Below are positions 22,801-33,153 of a DNA stretch of 40,720 nt, piece by piece. The stretch is from positions 21,146,303-21,187,022 of the forward strand of contig NC_049986.1 of the NCBI RefSeq assembly GCF_000003815.2. Reading direction: 5' to 3'. This DNA comes from Branchiostoma floridae (lineage: Eukaryota > Chordata > Leptocardii > Amphioxiformes > Branchiostomatidae). Position 1 is the stretch's first letter. Each line of letters starts with the position of its first letter. The notes under the pieces were generated by a model. It saw nothing but the letters and a program-made list of their open reading frames with translations, made no database searches and was not told where the DNA came from. The position numbers were made by a program, and so were the translations under genes.

Positions 22801-24933
22801 GCTGTTGCATCACTTATTGTTCGAGGGCACCAAATTTGTTCAACTTCTGGCGCATTTCGCATCAAAACATGGGTTTTCTCAGGTGGGTATGACATAAATA
22901 AAATAAAATACAACACGGTGTATTCCGCATCACCCTCGGTCTCAGCCCTCCCGCGGGTCGGATCACCCTCCGGCCGTCGGGCGATCCGACCCGCGGTCGG
23001 GCTGGTACCTTGGGCAATACGGAATACACCGTGTTGTATTCTATATGTATAACATGGGATTTACCCAGGTGGCCAAACACAGGAGCAAATGTGACCTTCA
23101 GAATAGGAGAGTGTGCTTTTTATCTGTTGAAAGGTTTTGGTAATGGCATAACATGTACGTACATATTATGCTACGGTAGACTGTATACAAATACTACTTA
23201 AGTGATTGGAGCGCAAATTCAGTTGAACATCTTTTGGGCGTTGCGTGTGGCGTAATTGGTAGCGTGTTGGGCTGGGAACTTTAGAGGTCACGAGTTCGAT
23301 ACCTGTCGTGTCCCCGAGGTTGTGCCCTCGGGAAAGGCACTTTACACCATTGTACTCACTTCCTCCGCAGGTGTACAAATGGGTACCTGACTTTGGTGGG
23401 GCAAAAGACTACCTTTACTTTCTGTAAAAGACTACCTTTGCCTTCTGGCTGTACTCTGTGTTTGGCGCTGATAAAATATTGCACAAGTGCAGTGCCACGG
23501 TGTCCGTGAAAGCAAAAAAAAAAAAAAGAAGAAAGACAGTAATTTCTATGATCAAACACCAAAGCCTACAGATCTGCGACATTTACTTTGGCGTATTTAT
23601 ATCATATTCAATCGGAGAGCAGAGAGTTTTAGAGAGTCCGTTACCATCCTTTGGCTGGTGAGGACCCGAATGTGGTCCCGATTGTTGTGTGCGGGAACCT
23701 GAGGCCAGCCGGTACCCTCCGCCCGCCTCCACACGGATATAGGTCACCCCGTGCCGGATAAAGGTAAACTAGCGTTATATCATTAAGTAGGACCGCGAAA
23801 AGTACTGAGAGAGTCCGTTACCATCCTGTGGCTGGGGAGGACCCGAATGTGGTCCCGGTTGTTGTGTGCGGGAACCCCCGCCCACCTCCACACGGATATA
23901 GGTTACCCCGTGCCGGATAAAGGTGAACTAGCGTTATAAAGTACTGAGGGAGCGCGTTACCATCCTTTGGCTGTTAAGGACCCGGATGTGGTCCCGGTTG
24001 TTGTGTGCGGGAACCTCCGCCAGCCGGTACCCCCCGCCCACCTCCACACAGATATAGGTTACCCCGTGCCGGATAAAGGTGAACTAGCGTTATAAAGTAC
24101 TGAGAGAACCCGTTACCATCCTTTGACTGGTGAGGACCCGAATGTGATCCCGGTTGTTGTGCGCGGGAACCTCCGCCAGCCGGTACCCTTCTCCAACCTC
24201 CACACGGATATAGGTTACCCCGTGCCGGATAAAGGTGAACTAGCGTTATATATGGACCACGGAAAGTACAGAGAGAGTCCGTTACCATCCTTTGGCTGGT
24301 GAGGACCCTGATATGGTCCCGGTTGTTGTGCGCAGGAACCTCCGCCAGCCGGTACCCGCCGCCCACCTCCACCGTCTCCTGGAACCGCGCGCCACGCTCG
24401 GAGATGGGGATGTGGAACCTCTAGGGAGCGGAAACACACAAGGCAGGGCGGGTTAAACAACAGTACTAATGATAACTTTCCCTCTAATTGTATAGTGAAA
24501 ACGCGCAACCCGCGCTCACTTTGAAGAGAAAGAAAAAGATCAGCAAGCAGGGATAGTAGACTTCAGTTCCCAAAGCACAGTAGTACTAGTATAAGAAACT
24601 GATCATGGAAGAGATGAAGAGAGAGGGACAGAGAGAGAAAGGGAGGAAGAAAGAACGAGAAGAGAAAGGAGTAGACTAGAGGCATATATACATATATATA
24701 GAGAGAAAAAGAAAATAGACTAGGCTAGGGGAGAGATAGGGAGACAGATAGAAACACACACAGAGAGACAAACCATATAAGGTACGCAGTACTTAGCGTA
24801 GCAGTTGGAAAATAACAAATAAAAATTCATTTGAAGTAACCAGTAAGATACACGTGCCTAAGAAGTCGTAACTTACCCTAGCACTTGCCAGGGCCACGGC
24901 ACACAGGAACACTAACAGCTTCATCATCTGCAT
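19851..24933 (-). CDS. Secreted cysteine-rich protein, BRICHOS-like
   Basis: Six exons: 24877-24933, 24286-24420, 21756-21869, 21110-21290, 20341-20531, 19851-19949. Phases agree; 777 nt, 258 aa. A signal peptide is clear (MMKLLVFLCAVALASA). Residues about 20-130 resemble a BRICHOS domain: RFQETVEVGG, HNNRDHIRV, TMYCLPERGVCFLM (C70, C77), LETELSQLE, then DWVVLEQ...SALSDPRMRRFHQDLP where family members usually have a Leu-Cys before the xDLP. That second BRICHOS cysteine appears replaced, which is odd. The last third (exons 5-6) is rich in cysteines, with a CCPEHTAKEQCLYC motif, suggesting a disulfide-bonded tail. The start could also be the ATG at 24927, because AAATGCAG before it resembles an acceptor; a leader exon with donor near 25463 is possible. 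The gene structure is well supported; the family is a motif-level guess. Confidence 0.72.
20725..20960. repeat. Degenerate tandem repeat around GTGACCACCTCT
   Basis: GTGACCACCTC-type words recur at about 20729, 20786, 20840 and 20926 with TGTATAAGGG/CACTTG companions, giving an irregular period of about 55-85 bp. It is non-coding and lies in the intron between exons 4 and 5 of the secreted-protein gene. Confidence 0.65.
22634..22898. mobile_element. Possible MITE with TTTATGTCATACC termini
   Basis: TTTATGTCATACC at the left is mirrored by GGTATGACATAAA at the right, about 265 bp apart. The interior is rich in TTCGAA-type words and not coding. It directly abuts a GC-rich foldback element. Confidence 0.55.
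22907..23042. mobile_element. GC-rich foldback element
   Basis: Perfect inverted ends AATACAACACGGTGTATTCC and the reverse complement near 23021-23041 surround nested inverted blocks: CAGCCC with GGGCTG, and GCGGGTCGGATC with GATCCGACCCGC. The whole segment can fold into one long hairpin. It has no coding content. Confidence 0.8.
23240..23530 (+). mobile_element. tRNA-derived SINE
   Basis: A box TGGCGTAATTGGTAG (23248) and B box GGTCACGAGTTCGATACC (about 23286) are both clear. They are followed by a body with TGCCCTCGGGAAAGGCACTT and AAATGGGTACCTGACTT, ending in an A-rich tail at about 23512-23528. Fragments of the same body occur at 7438-7565 and 10621-10745, so this is a family. Confidence 0.8.
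23625..24275 (-). repeat. Four donor-side tandem copies of the secreted-protein exon 2
   Basis: The donor of exon 2 (GTTACCATCC on the plus strand, true copy at 24281) recurs at 23640, 23817, 23956 and 24112, spaced 139-177 bp. Each unit carries about 65-90 bp matching the 3' part of exon 2 (VEVGGGYRLAE... HNNRDHIRVLTSQRM) and a shared spacer with ACGGATATAGGTYACCCCG. The 23817 copy has an internal deletion. These units are intronic; open frames here are derived from them. Confidence 0.92.
24600..24775. repeat. GA-rich low-complexity tract
   Basis: Purine-rich sequence with GAGA, GAAGAGA and a central TATATA run, in intron 1 of the secreted-protein gene. No other content is visible. Confidence 0.8.
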
Positions 24934-27900
24934 TTGGTAAATATTTGATTCAACATGTTGAATATTTCTCTTATAGCGTCAGTAAGTTCATAATTTCGAA
25001 ATGTATTTGTAATATTTTTTATAACCAAATGGTAATCTTCAAAGAAATAACCTCCTGCGCATAATGCAAATGTTGCATAATATCGACATACATTGGTACA
25101 TATCGCCATAATTAGTCAACATCACATCACCAGTCCCTTGACCCTGTGGGTTACTTGGGGTGCCATGAATACCACATGTACAGTTATACCACAATAAATG
25201 TCCTTAAATACTAAAGCCTCTGTCACATACGTGGTATAAGACAACAATCGAGAAATTTTCAGGAAAACTTTGGAAATTTCATCGTTAAAACATTCAGCAG
25301 ACTGAAAAATATTGAGGTGGGTCCTCAATTTGTTCTATGGTACAACTTCGCTGAAATCCTAGAGCAAGTTGCACTACGTGTGTTTATACAGAAATGACTA
25401 CAACATAAAGCACTATCTTAACTATTTTTAACTAAAAACTTAACATGTATGAAGTTCACTACGTACCGATTGTCCCAATCCGTCCGTTGAAGAAGCGATG
25501 TGGGAGTGAATAAAGGTCCTTCCCACCCCGCTGTTTTTGTAGTTATCCGGTGTGTACGTTACCATGGGTAACGGTAGTGGAAGGAATGGCTAGGCCTTCG
25601 CAGATTGCCACCTGTTCTGTTCCCTCCGTACGAGTTTCCCTCACATAACCCAGGTAAGGGCGCGGTCACATAGGTCGTGCGATCGTCGTTAACTTTGGTC
25701 ATTTTGGAGGACAAAATTGTACGTCTCCTAGGCCTGCAAAGTTCAATATCTTGGTATGCTGTTTTGGATCCATGCCGGTGGTTAGTTCTGTCACTGCTTT
25801 AAAATGGCATCAAACTCTGACGACGATGGCATCAAAATCGTACGACGATGGCATCAAAATCGTACGACGATCGCACGACTTACGTAACCGCACCCTAGGC
25901 CGTAATCAAGACGCAAGACGCAAACCCCGTACGACTGAACAGTAAGGTCTATTCACAAGTATGCCGGGGGCCTTTGATGCGCTATAGGTGAAGCACATTA
26001 GCCCTCGGGCACGAACTTGCAAATAAACTTCTTATCTTAATTATATAGGACGTCTTTAACTAAAGTTTGGTACTCATTTTCACCAGAGTGTCGAAAGGAA
26101 ATTTGAGTTTTTTTCCCCAAAGGCACAACATTGGGGCCTATTTGGGGTTGGTCAACATTTTCCGTCTTTGATATGATACCATGCGATATCTGCATATGGC
26201 CATATAATTAATGCATCGATCTTTTACCCCTGTTTACATCGATATTGGTATAGCGAAGGGTTGGATAAAAGGACTGTAGACAAGACGTTAAGAAACTGCT
26301 CTGGTTGTTAAAGGAAGGGGTATTTGCACCTGGAACAATATCATATATATTAGACACTGGGAACAAGGTGGCATAAAGAATTTAAAAAAAACAAGCACAA
26401 TTGAGGCTTCATATTTATAAATCATTTAATGATTCCGACATGCATGACGTAAATGTTGACTTTTTGACTGACATTGTCTTTGACAACTGGTGACACACAA
26501 GCGCACAACAGATATAGATATCAAAGAAAAACAGGCAGTGACAATCTCTATACATGCATGAAGAAAACAACACAATACAGGATATTAATATTCTACACCC
26601 TTAACAGTAGCAAAGTCTTGTCGATGTCTTCCCTATATTTTGTCCCATCTGCTATTGGAAGTATTTGTTCAACAGTTTGTCTTGCTAATGCTGTCATAAC
26701 TTTGAAAGACAATAACAGATTGAGATTGGATTTTTGGATAGATCTGCATTTATACCTAGCTAACTAAAGGTAATGTTTCAAGGAATTCAGTTGATAGGAA
26801 TCCGAAATATGACGAAATACTGCTGTGGGAGATCTTTTTACTGCTTCCGACACTTTTTGCTTCCACTATGAATTTTTCAGAATGGTTTTCAACATCCACG
26901 GAAGCAAATAATCATTTCTTCCTCAACACTCCACCTATCAGCGTTTCAGGAGGAAGTTTAACATGAAAGCTTCTTTCCTAGAACTGCATTGTTATGGAAC
27001 AAGCTTCCTCATGATTGCTCACCCGATAGGTACAACTTTAAACTTTGCAATTCAAAGGTGAACAAACATCTGACGTCACCATGCAGTACAGTAACCCAAC
27101 TCATTTGAGTGGCTCTCGGAGCATTGTTTTGTGGAGAAATTGATTTAAGTAAATAAAATAAAAAATATCTAGATTGGTGGGTCATAATTCATATGCACAA
27201 CCAGGATGATTTGAAATTATCATTAAAAAAACTATGCATAAAATCATTATACAATCAAAGACATCAATTATAGCTTCACAAATACAATGAGTTGAAATCT
27301 TGGTTTACATAAAAAAGTGAAAAAAGTATGGCACACCTCTCTAGCTAAATTCATGCATAAATGTTACAGTACCCTATTGATATATAGTTAAATATGTCAG
27401 TAGTCACACAAATACAAATTCTGGTTTCCTTCTTTGATCAAAAGATTGGAATGCTTCAAAGAGTTCTAAAATCTGCAACAAGAGGTCTCTTCTGGATATA
27501 GATTTTGAAGGGAATGTCCATACAAAATGGCACACAAAAATAGCTATACTAACACAACAAACTTACAGCTACAACTGTAGAAAAGAGAAAAGAGGTATGT
27601 GTAAGATCAAATACATGTAAAGGTAGCACAAGAGTACATGTGCCCTGCTATTTTTGCTCATTTGAGCCAGTCTGGAAAATGCTGTTCAATTTTTTTGTAG
27701 ATACACTGTATATAACAACAATTTGTATAACAATATTCCACATAAGCATATATTCTAAAAATTCATTTTCTCTTTATAGAGTATTGGAATGATTTTGGTA
27801 TGTGATTAAATTGATTCATTGAGCAGAAAAAGTCTTCATGGAAAAAAAGCTTCATGTAGCCAATATCTTAGATGAGGACAATGATTGAATAAATTTTGTA

Positions 27901-28261
27901 ATATATTCTTTGGCATCAAATTACTTTTCGGTGAGAACTCTTACTCATTCACATTTAAAAGCAAGATAATAAGTACATTAAGAGCTTCAAAATACTTCCT
28001 ATTGTTAAATCATTTAAAAGGATGGTAGTCAGAATGACTTAATCTGGAAACCTGAGACAGAAAATACTGGTAAAGCCAAGATAAACATTCAGACAACACA
28101 GTTAAAGTAGTGACCATGGAGGGAATGTTGCAGAACACCACACTTCAGTCTACTGGTTAGCCTAGTACATGTATGTACCACGAATGTTGAGACATGCTGT
28201 AGTAAAAATACTGGCTCAAAATATTGTCTATCACCACTTAGTATTACTGTTTGTAAATTAA
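24934..28261. other. Intergenic region between two minus-strand genes
   Basis: The left part (to about 25500) is 5' flank and possible leader exon of the secreted-protein gene. A MITE sits at 25656-25896. From 25900 to 28261 the DNA is AT-rich with no frame resembling a protein; the portion next to 28261 is likely caspase 3' UTR, but I could not fix a polyadenylation signal. Confidence 0.6.
25656..25896. mobile_element. MITE with about 30-bp inverted ends
   Basis: GGTCGTGCGATCGTCGT near the left end is mirrored by ACGACGATCGCACGACTT near the right end, inside longer imperfect arms (GGGCGCGGTCAC / GTAACCGCACCC). Two direct copies of CGATGGCATCAAAATCGTA lie just inside the right arm. It is not coding. 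Confidence 0.75.
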
Positions 28262-31200
28262 CTAACAAGAGAAGAAGAACTTCTTGGTGAATGTTGAGAC
28301 CTGGCAGGGCATCTGTTTGGCGGGTTGGGAGCCGACGACGGTGCGGTGTGTCACCCGGTCGTTGACCTCGGTCAGCATGTCCAGCAGGTGGTCGGACTGG
28401 AGTTTAGTCTTGAAGACGTCCAGCATCTCAGACAGGAACCAAGAACCTTCCCCCACACGCCTCCAAGCCTTGAAACCTGTAGCCACAAAATGTAATACTA
28501 ATACAGGCATACAAAGGAGTAGAGTGTTCACCTTGCATTTGGTAGGTCAGGGGCTCAAACCTTTGCCTTTTTGACCCGTCCCACCAAAGACTTTGAAATG
28601 TTGCATACTGCATTGACTTGAACACACACCACTCCAGAGAACTTAAGCTTCTTACTATAGTGGCTCTGTATGGCCTCTGGAAATAGAGATGGTGAAGCCT
28701 TAAAAAATCCAAACTGTTAACAGAGTGTGAAATACAGGAAGGAAATACCGAAAGACTGTTTTCGAAGACTGTCAAGACAGAAAGTTGTATGTCCTTTGTG
28801 TCCTATGGGCAGAAAATTATTCTCATACCTTCCGTCGTGGCATATGCCACCAGGATGTCAGCATCTCTAGGCGTGGTGACGGATCGCATGATGTCAGACA
28901 TGTCCAGCTGTCCCTCGTCCCCCGGTTCCTCATCAGCACGGTCCACGCCCGGCTGTTTCTTCTCACCACGGCACGCCTGGATAATAAACATCTTTGGACT
29001 CCCTGGAACGGATTTAAGATTTGATTTATTTATGTACAAATACCATAATCTCTAAACAGATGTTCAAGGGAATACACAGACATTGGAAAATGCTTGAAAA
29101 AGCCATAATGTCCTTATTGTCCTCATGTATACCATGCTCCCATTACTGTGACTGTTCTCTCTCTTACCATATCTGCTACTTCTCTCTGATTTTTTCTGTG
29201 GTAAACCTGATATACTGGACTGCATCACCCAGTTCCAGTGCACTGTGAACCTGGTAACACCTACCTCCAGTGCACTGTAAACCAGTCAGTATAGCACTGA
29301 CGAAACGTTGGCTCCTCATAAAATTTATGGTCGTGTTTCAAGATTGTGGTTTAAGTTTACCAACCTGATGAAATTATTCACTGAGGTAAACCTGAAAGTT
29401 TGCATCTCTGATTACTTCCCAGGAAAATGTAGTTTGGTGCCTAGAAATGTTCAATGGCCTTGCACTGAGTCTGGGTCCATGAAATTTGCATTTGAGGATG
29501 AAAGAGGCTGCCTACCTGCCATGCACTTCAGACTGTCCCCCAGGAAAGGTGCCTGCAGCTCTGCAATGGAGACCGTCTGGTTGTCCTGGGACTTCACTCC
29601 TTCCTGTGGGGAACAGAGGGTTTAACTGAGCTGGAATCTGATTCAGAATCAAATTTCCTATATTTTCAATTGCAATATTGCTGTAAAAACATGCACGCAC
29701 ACGCTATCACATACAACAGTATCAATACAGATGAATTCTTTAATTAGTAAGACAGACTACCAGACACTAAACACAGGGGCAATACAGGTTAACTGCAAGT
29801 CTACATATGACCGTTACAAGTCCCAACTAATTATTAAGTGTTCATTATGTGGAGTTTTTTTTTTAATAATGCACCAGACTAGTCTGCCCAAATGATCATA
29901 AACAGCCCAGGCCACAGGTAAAAAAATGGATATTTCCATCAAGATATTGTATAACACAGGCCACTCCAGGATCTACCAAGTATAAAACATTAGAAACTAT
30001 GTTCAAGGAGAAATGATGTGGTCCTACCTTGTCTCCATGGCTGGACACAATACAGATGAAGCAGGAGTACTTGTTTTTGCCTTTAGGTGTCTTCTGGAGT
30101 TCCCGCTTTGTCAATTCCAGTGTGTCCATCATCTGGTCCTTAGTCAGGTCCTCCTCTGTGGTGACTTTGTAGTTTATCTTAAGGAAAAAGTCTTCCAGAC
30201 CTTCAACATCCTTGATGGAAGCTGAGGGAAGGAGTGAGATGTCTCAGATCACATTATTCAAGTCTGCTTAGTGAGTGTAGGTCAGACACAAAGGAAAGAT
30301 ATGAACTTGAATCTGACAACATATTTCTAGAAAAAAAGCAAGGGAGATAATGGGATTGAAGCTGATCCCCCTTCCCCCATGCAGGGTGTGGAGTTGAAGA
30401 GAATATCAAGATAAAATTGGCATTCTAAGGTTTCCTGGGGGCAAAATTACTGTCAGACAGGTCGGAGTTGAAGATTGTGGCCACATGTGACCTAGTGGCA
30501 TCCCAGGTCAATCAGAATGGTATGCATGCACATGGTCAGGGCATGGGTGCAGTGCCCTATGTTCTACTAATTATTTCCATTTTTCTTCCCTGAAACATTG
30601 TATAGCAAGGTACAGAAGGTCTCAAACTTTGTTTCTTTATAATTTTCCAGGTTATATTACTTAGCCTCACCTTCCCGTTCTTGTGAGAAGTTGTTGATGA
30701 TGAGAACGTATCCTTTGCCTGGTTTGTAACAGTCCTCTCTCCCTGCAACCACCACAGGATCTGTATGGGTGAACCAGGTGACAGTCATGATAGGTGTAAC
30801 AAATATCAGAATTCTACTGGGTATTCTAAAACTGCCATTAAAAAAACAGCATTATCAAGGCCTTCTATCAAGACATTCACGAGGTTTACTGATGCTTCAA
30901 TAGAAAGTTTCTATTATATATTACCTTCACAATTTCTTAACTTGGTGGTCTCAGGGTAGCCTGCAAATTTTTGAGTGTTGCTGTTACTGTCCAGTATATT
31001 GTGACCTTAGGCAACATACATTACCACTTTTCATAATGCAACTTTAAGGAATCTCCAAATTCTGTCTTCACAAAACATATCAGGCATGAAAAACAAAACA
31101 TTAGCAAAAATTAATCAATCCGACATATCATGCAAAGCACAGAAATAGTCTAGATTACAACATGCAGTATGTACAGATAGTTTTGAAAGAAGAAAAGCAA

Positions 31201-33153
31201 AGCTGACTTACTGACAAACTGATACATGATTCAGAGAAAAGGGTACTCACTGTTCCTTTTAAAGAAGTGGCCTATTGCAGCATAAAGGCACAAAATCTGC
31301 AATTATGCAGTTAAGGGCAGCTATGTATGCAGCAGACAGCAACATAGAAGAAGACAAGAAAACAGCAAGACAGAAAGATTCAAATTATTGAAAATCATGA
31401 AAATGCAAGATAGAAAGCAACTTAGCAAATTTAAATGAAATCATAGCTGTTCAATACAATTTTCTACTCACAGATTCATACAACTGAGAGTGCTGTCTTT
31501 TGATATGCTATGTTTAAAAAAGGTTTATGATAAATATAGGGATGTAGCACTTAAAGTATGTCTACTGATTTGTGTAAATGATAATGGCATTAAACTCTCA
31601 CTTCAAGGGACAGTGCTGGACAGAGCTGCTTGAAAATGCAGACTGTCTAGCAGACCAATCCGGCCTTGTGTCAGGGACCCCTACAACAGTATAATGAACT
31701 ATTTACATCTTCTGTGCTCCTGTATAAAACTTCCACTACCTTTTGAGACACAGAACTAAGCATCATAATATATTCATGTACCTTTTGTCATGATGTCATT
31801 GTCATCAAAGCTGGACTGGGGAGACCTTGGCAGTGACTTGCTGCTGGACTGCCTCCTCAGCTGTTGCCTGGGTGACATGGAACTGTCAAATGACATCTGG
31901 TTGGTCAACGAGGTCTGGCGTCTTTCAGCCGACCACTCCCCAGGAGGGCTCATCTGTCCCTCCAAGCTGGGGTTGCTGTCCAGCGAAGATGACGACCTCT
32001 GACCCCATGACCTCCGTCGTTTATCCGCGGCTGACTCCCCAGGTTGGCTCGCCTGCCGCTTGAGAGGCGGGCGGAGGGGGTCATAGAGCTGCGGAATCTC
32101 GTCGCTGATATCACAGCCTGGGTGAAAGGGAAAAGTAGAGGTCACTAGTACATGATGAGGCAGTTACTCAAGTAACTGGATATGATTTTGGAAATGATCA
32201 CAATGAAACCTTTCAAGTTGTGTCCACTACCATTCGTCTGTGACACTGAGCAAGGTAATCTGTCGAAGCAAACATTTTTCTAACCAAAAAGAAAATGTAG
32301 ATTGATGCAAATGAGAAGAAGACAAATTTAAGGTGAAGACAAATTCAAACTCCTACAGTCTAGAGTCAGAGGTTGGCCCACAAACCACAACTGCACTACG
32401 TTGTTTCAGCCACAACCTTGCAACACTACAAAACCTTCTTTCCTTTGAGTCCCGCAGTTGAATTAGGTTGTGGAAAAAATAATTTAAAAGCAAGTTACAT
32501 TACCTGCTTGTTCAAGCTTGTCCTCTGTTTCTTCCACATCTTTGATCAACTCTGGCTGCTCCATTTCTCCAAAGATGTCCTTTAGGACCCGATAGCTGTC
32601 ACATGGCAAAGAAGTTTCACTTTGGTACTTTTTAAAATTGAAAGCTGTTATTATGTAATTATGGGTTAGCCCGCTGCAGTATCAACTGAAGCCAAAGAAT
32701 ATATGTTGAATGCCAGAAGGTTGTCCAATTTTGAAAATGACAGTCCGTCACATGTATGCAATTGATATCTACTCTGATCTTAAAATCTAACAGGACCTGG
32801 CAACCACCATTAAGCATTGGCCATTAATTGTTTGATGGCTTATAGAACATCAGGCATATTTCTACCACTTTTTCCCTGGACTCCCAGCTCTCATGTGATT
32901 CTCCGGATTAGCAATGAGAGGATTTAATGAAAGAAAAAAACAGACATTCAAATGCTCACCATCCTAGCTTGATCTTGCCCTTCCTCTGTAGTTTGTCCAG
33001 TACATCAGATGGAGTGAGACATTTGGAGGCCTCCCCCGGGCGCAGACCCTTCCCCTGTGCAATAGAACGGAATTGTCGGAAGTCTTCATCTGACATCTCC
33101 TTGTTGAGTGTCTCGAAAAGCTGCCGGTGGAGACTCCTGTGGACGTCCTCCAT
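28262..33153 (-). CDS. Initiator caspase with one death effector domain (caspase-8-like)
   Basis: Eight exons: 32960-33153, 32504-32595, 31782-32117, 30671-30760, 30028-30221, 29516-29603, 28829-29002, 28262-28476. Phases agree; 1383 nt, 460 aa. Residues 1 to about 90 form one DED-like helix bundle (SDEDFRQFRS, DKLQRKGKI, YRVLKDIFGEM). A Ser/Arg/Pro-rich linker fills exon 3 (about 97-207). The p20 part has GYVLIINN, R236, catalytic H299 in SSHGDK and C342 in QACRG; p10 has WRRVGEGSWF (394-403). Both catalytic residues are present, so it should be an active cysteine protease that cuts after Asp in death-receptor-type signalling. Vertebrate caspase-8 has two DEDs; here I see one. GT in the usual R-x-G-T motif is AS. 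An acceptor at 33191-33193 implies a separate 5' UTR exon upstream. Confidence 0.92.

Noticed and set aside
23240-23320. A functional tRNA gene
   Set aside because: A and B boxes are present, but no matching acceptor stem or anticodon arm could be drawn, and the sequence continues into a SINE body with an A-rich tail.
31610-31695. An extra caspase exon between exons 3 and 4
   Set aside because: There is a possible acceptor and a Ser-rich frame, but no GT donor at a usable phase; exons 3 and 4 already join in phase.
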